Part shown: positions 61,109-64,000 of the stretch, piece after piece
Numbering within the stretch: position 1 is the first letter of the stretch
Layout of the letters: each line of letters starts with the position of its first letter
NCBI RefSeq assembly: GCF_001984065.1
Contig: NZ_LYVP01000022.1
Coordinates: 1 to 64,000, forward strand
Origin: Pseudomonas sp. KK4
GTDB lineage: Bacteria > Pseudomonadota > Gammaproteobacteria > Pseudomonadales > Pseudomonadaceae
Reading direction: 5' to 3'
Length of the DNA stretch: 64,000 nucleotides
The notes under the pieces: generated by a model
What the model was told of the DNA's origin: nothing
Databases searched by the model: none
Seen by the model: the letters and a program-made list of their open reading frames with translations, nothing else
Made by a program: the position numbers and the translations under genes

Positions 61109-62734
61109 TCAGGCGCTCAACCGCGCCGTCACCTCGTTCAATTCCCCCGACAAGCCATGCAGGTTGTTACTCGCCGCTTCCGTGCGCTGCACATTGTCCA
61201 GATTGGTACTGGCGATGCTGGTGATCTCGGTGAGGTTGCGCGAGATGTCTTCGGCCACCGAGGTTTGCTCTTCGGCGGCGGTGGCGATCTGCCGGTTCAT
61301 GTCACGGATGGCCTCCACCGCCAGGGTGATGCGCTCGAGCATGGCGCCGGCCTCGGTCACTTGCAGCACGCTTTCTTCACTGCGCGACTGGCCGCTTTCG
61401 ATCGCCTGGGCGGCATCCACCGCACCGGTCTGGACGGTCTCGATAATCTGGTTGATCTCGATGATCGACGCCGCCGTGCGCTGGGCCAGGCTGCGCACTT
61501 CGTCGGCCACCACCGCGAAACCGCGCCCGGCTTCACCGGCGCGGGCCGCTTCGATGGCGGCGTTGAGCGCCAGCAGGTTGGTCTGTTCGGCGATGCCGCG
61601 AATCACTTCCAGCACCTTGCCGATGCGACCGCTGTCGGTCTCCAACTGACGGATCACCGTGGCGGTGTTGGCGATTTCACCGCGCATGCGGGTGATGATC
61701 TGGATGGTGCCCTGCATGACTTTTTCGCCCTGCTGCGCCGACTGATCGGCGTCGTCGGCGGCCCGCGCGGCATCGGCGGCATGGCGCGCGACTTCCTGGG
61801 CGGTGGCGGACATTTCGTTCATCGCCGTGGCCACCTGATCGGTGCGGTTGAATTGCTCGCTGGTGCCGCAGGCCATCAGGCTGGCGATGGCGTTGAGTTC
61901 GCCGCTGGCGCTGTCCAGATCCGACGCGCTGCGCTGCAATCGCGTAAAGGTTTCGGCGAGAAAATCGCGCAGGGTGTTGGCGGCCATGGCCAGTTTGCCC
62001 AGTTCGTCCTGACGGCTGCTGGACACGCGCTCGGCGAATTTGCCCTGGCTCAGTTGCGCCACGTATTCGATCAGTCGGCGGATCGGCTCGACCAGGTTAC
62101 GGTTGACCAGCCACAGGCTCAGCAGGCCGATCAACAGCCCTGAGGCCAGCATTACGATAATCCCCAGCAGCACGGTGCGATCGGCATTGGCGCTGATCAG
62201 CGTCGATTGCTCGGCGCCCTGCTTGCGCAATTCGCTGACCAGTTCGCTCATCTGCTCGCTGGTGGCGCGGTCCATGCCTTTGACCGCGGTGTCGCCCGCC
62301 GTTGGGTCGGCACCGGCGGCCACGTAGGCATCGCGGCCCTTCTGATACGCCGCGCCAAGCTGACGGTGCTCATCGCGCAGACGCTCGATACGAGTCTTGA
62401 GCGACGGCTCGATGCCCTTCTGCCCCGCCAGTTCGCCGAGGATGCCCTGCACATCGCGCTGGCGCTCTTCGAACTGCGACCAGTACTTGGTCAGGTCCGC
62501 TGGCTGCTTGCCGCGCAGCAAAACGTTTTTCCATTCCTGCACCTGCACCTTGAATTGCAGGTTGGCTTCGTCGATCAATTGCGAGGTGTGCAGCGGCCCT
62601 TCGATCAGGTTGGCGTAGCGTTGCACGCCGCTGGAGAGAAAGTGAAAACAGGCCAGGGCGATCAACAGCATCGCCAACAGGCTGCCGCTCAACAGGGCGA
62701 GAATTTGCGCTCTCAGGGACTTTTGCAAAAACAT
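61109..62734 (-). CDS. Methyl-accepting chemotaxis protein
   Basis: 541 residues from [20 protein letters not shown]; the frame beyond to 62890 lacks support. Transmembrane segments at about 12-32 and 190-212 enclose a helical periplasmic ligand-binding domain of 4HB/HBM-like length. HAMP follows (about 213-266), then the signalling domain with the hairpin tip [21 protein letters not shown] and [17 protein letters not shown]. Ligand unknown. The 275-base gap beyond its start is shared with the divergent transporter gene. Confidence 0.93.
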   Translation of the reverse strand: MFLQKSLRAQILALLSGSLLAMLLIALACFHFLSSGVQRYANLIEGPLHTSQLIDEANLQFKVQVQEWKNVLLRGKQPADLTKYWSQFEERQRDVQGILGELAGQKGIEPSLKTRIERLRDEHRQLGAAYQKGRDAYVAAGADPTAGDTAVKGMDRATSEQMSELVSELRKQGAEQSTLISANADRTVLLGIIVMLASGLLIGLLSLWLVNRNLVEPIRRLIEYVAQLSQGKFAERVSSSRQDELGKLAMAANTLRDFLAETFTRLQRSASDLDSASGELNAIASLMACGTSEQFNRTDQVATAMNEMSATAQEVARHAADAARAADDADQSAQQGEKVMQGTIQIITRMRGEIANTATVIRQLETDSGRIGKVLEVIRGIAEQTNLLALNAAIEAARAGEAGRGFAVVADEVRSLAQRTAASIIEINQIIETVQTGAVDAAQAIESGQSRSEESVLQVTEAGAMLERITLAVEAIRDMNRQIATAAEEQTSVAEDISRNLTEITSIASTNLDNVQRTEAASNNLHGLSGELNEVTARLSA

Positions 62735-63009
62735 CGGAAGGTACTCATGGCAGGAATGAGACACGCCCGGTGCAGGCGTGAAAAGTGTCCGGACATCCCT
62801 GTCTGCGGCCTCGGCTTTTGGCCGCGGGCGCGCAACATAACTGAGCCGTGATCGGCGTGCCAGAGCGGTTCTTGAGGAAAATCCGACCACCGGTATGGCA
62901 ATCGTTTGCGTTCACGTTCTCGTCACAAAAACGTCATCCTGCCTTGCGATGATGCGGCTCAAGTGAACCTGTAAAACCCGCGACAGGCGCCCCTTCCTTG
63001 CGAGTCCTC

Positions 63010-64000
63010 ATGAACCACAGCCTCGATCAAAGCCATCGCGACCCGGACCTGTTCGGCCTGCTCTACGGTTTCAGTTTTCGCCCCGGCGAGCGCGGTCGGG
63101 AAATTGATTCGGCCCAGGCGTTGCGGTGTTTGCAGAATCAAGAGGACAGCGACGAATTCCTCTGGCTGCACCTGAACCTGGCCCATGCCGCGTGCGAGCG
63201 CTGGATGAAAAGCCATCTGGAATTGCCCGACGAGTTTTTCGAAGCCCTGCATGAAGGCTCGCGCTCGACGCGCATCGAGCATGTGGATTCGGCGTTGCTG
63301 GCGGTGGTCAACGATGTGGTGTTCAACCTCAGCAGCATGGTGTCGTCGGATGTTTCGACGCTGTGGGTGTGCGTGCGCAGCAAGCTGATCATCAGCGCTC
63401 GCCTGCAACCGCTGCATTCGGTGGACAAGTTGCGCTCGTCGGTGAAGGCCGGCGAGCGCTTTCGTTCGCCCCTGGAATTGCTGGTGCACCTGCTGCGCGA
63501 TCAGGGCGAGGTGCTGACGCAGATCGTGCGCAAGACCAGCCTGAGCGTCGATCAGGTCGAAGATGAGTTGCTGTCCTCGCGCCTGTCGACCAACCGCGCC
63601 GAACTCGGCGCCAATCGCCGGGTGCTGGTGCGCCTGCAGCGGCTGCTGGCGCTGGAGCCGGGCTCGCTGCTGCGCCTGCTCAATCGCCCGCCGCCGTGGC
63701 TGCAGAAGGAAGACGTGAAGGAGCTGCGCAAATCCACCGAGGAGTTCGCGCTGATCATCAACGACCTGACGGCCCTGGGTGAGCGGATCAAGCTGTTGCA
63801 GGAAGAGATCGCCGCCAACCTCAACGAACAGAGCAACCGCACGCTGTTCACCCTGACGGTGGTCACCGTGCTGGCATTGCCGATCAACATCATCGCCGGT
63901 TTTTTCGGCATGAACGTGGGCGGCGTGCCCCTGGCGCAGGACCCGGAAGGGTTCTGGATTCTGGTGGCCTTGGTGGTGACCTTTACCGTGATTGCCGGGC
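63010..64000 (+). CDS. zntB: CorA-type metal transporter, ZntB-like (truncated by window end)
   Basis: The first 330 residues are in the window, from MNHSLDQSHRDPDLFGLLYG; the frame runs off the end. It has the family's long acidic cytoplasmic domain, the LWLHLNLAHAACERWM segment typical of ZntB, then the first membrane helix TLFTLTVVTVLALPINIIAG and the GMN signature FFGMNVGG, followed by the start of the last helix. In ZntB the protein transports zinc; the metal here is not determined. RBS weak (CGAGTCCTC). Confidence 0.88.
   Translation, partial: MNHSLDQSHRDPDLFGLLYGFSFRPGERGREIDSAQALRCLQNQEDSDEFLWLHLNLAHAACERWMKSHLELPDEFFEALHEGSRSTRIEHVDSALLAVVNDVVFNLSSMVSSDVSTLWVCVRSKLIISARLQPLHSVDKLRSSVKAGERFRSPLELLVHLLRDQGEVLTQIVRKTSLSVDQVEDELLSSRLSTNRAELGANRRVLVRLQRLLALEPGSLLRLLNRPPPWLQKEDVKELRKSTEEFALIINDLTALGERIKLLQEEIAANLNEQSNRTLFTLTVVTVLALPINIIAGFFGMNVGGVPLAQDPEGFWILVALVVTFTVIAG

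Overview
The window comes from a Pseudomonas chromosome, most likely of the P. fluorescens complex. The order csrA-lysC-alaS-ltaE, then the arginine succinyltransferase (ast/aru) genes, argR, aotPOMQJ and acs matches the P. aeruginosa PA0887-PA0905 block. Two tRNA genes sit next to csrA as in that species. The intergenic spaces carry the short REP palindromes (cores like GGAGCGGGCTTGCTCGCGAA) typical of the fluorescens group.

Layout. Bases 1-5.8 kb are housekeeping genes on the minus strand: tRNA-Arg, tRNA-Ser, csrA, lysC, alaS and ltaE. An FMN riboswitch controls a type II lumazine synthase gene at 6.0-6.8 kb. Bases 6.9-14.8 kb hold the arginine degradation operon (argD/aruC-aruF-aruG-astD-astB-small gene-astE), followed after a 7.7 kb insertion by argR and the aot arginine/ornithine transporter (22.9-28.3 kb). 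Candidate ArgR half-sites (TGTCGC-N8-AA) lie before both operons, so uptake, breakdown and the regulator appear to form one regulon. The insertion at 15.1-22.8 kb is one 2564-residue protein with a dermonecrotic-toxin/DUF6543-like head and five ~300-residue leucine-rich supermodules. Then come acs, a small DUF2790 gene and nrdB. The nrdB gene has no nrdA beside it.

Bases 33.8-48.2 kb form an accessory defence island, visibly less GC-rich than its flanks. On the minus strand are an EcoRII-type restriction enzyme, its Dcm-type cytosine methylase and a Vsr mismatch endonuclease. On the plus strand are a BRO-N antirepressor-like gene behind a long structured leader, then a tightly packed four-gene operon: MORC/MutL-like GHKL ATPase, Z1 helicase-like protein, PD-(D/E)XK protein and AIPR protein. 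Two further nuclease-like genes follow, an orphan D-x(12)-E-x-K protein and an HNH protein. No integrase or transposase is visible.

Bases 48.4-64 kb are mixed accessory and core genes: a Cys/His-rich CoiA-like protein, a DUF6933-like protein, periplasmic beta-glucosidase, a small HTH protein, a HigBA-type toxin-antitoxin pair, an exported amidase, a metallo-beta-lactamase-fold hydrolase divergent from a TetR regulator with a clear operator palindrome, a DUF1003 membrane protein, a glutamine-amidotransferase-like protein, a small conserved protein, glycerophosphodiester phosphodiesterase, a PepSY protein, a chemoreceptor, and a CorA/ZntB-type transporter cut off by the window end.

The strongest candidates for new biology are the composite restriction/MORC-Z1 island with its leader RNA and BRO gene, the orphan nuclease gene at 46.1-47.2 kb, and the giant modular LRR protein. 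Family names come from motif recognition by eye; no database search was run.
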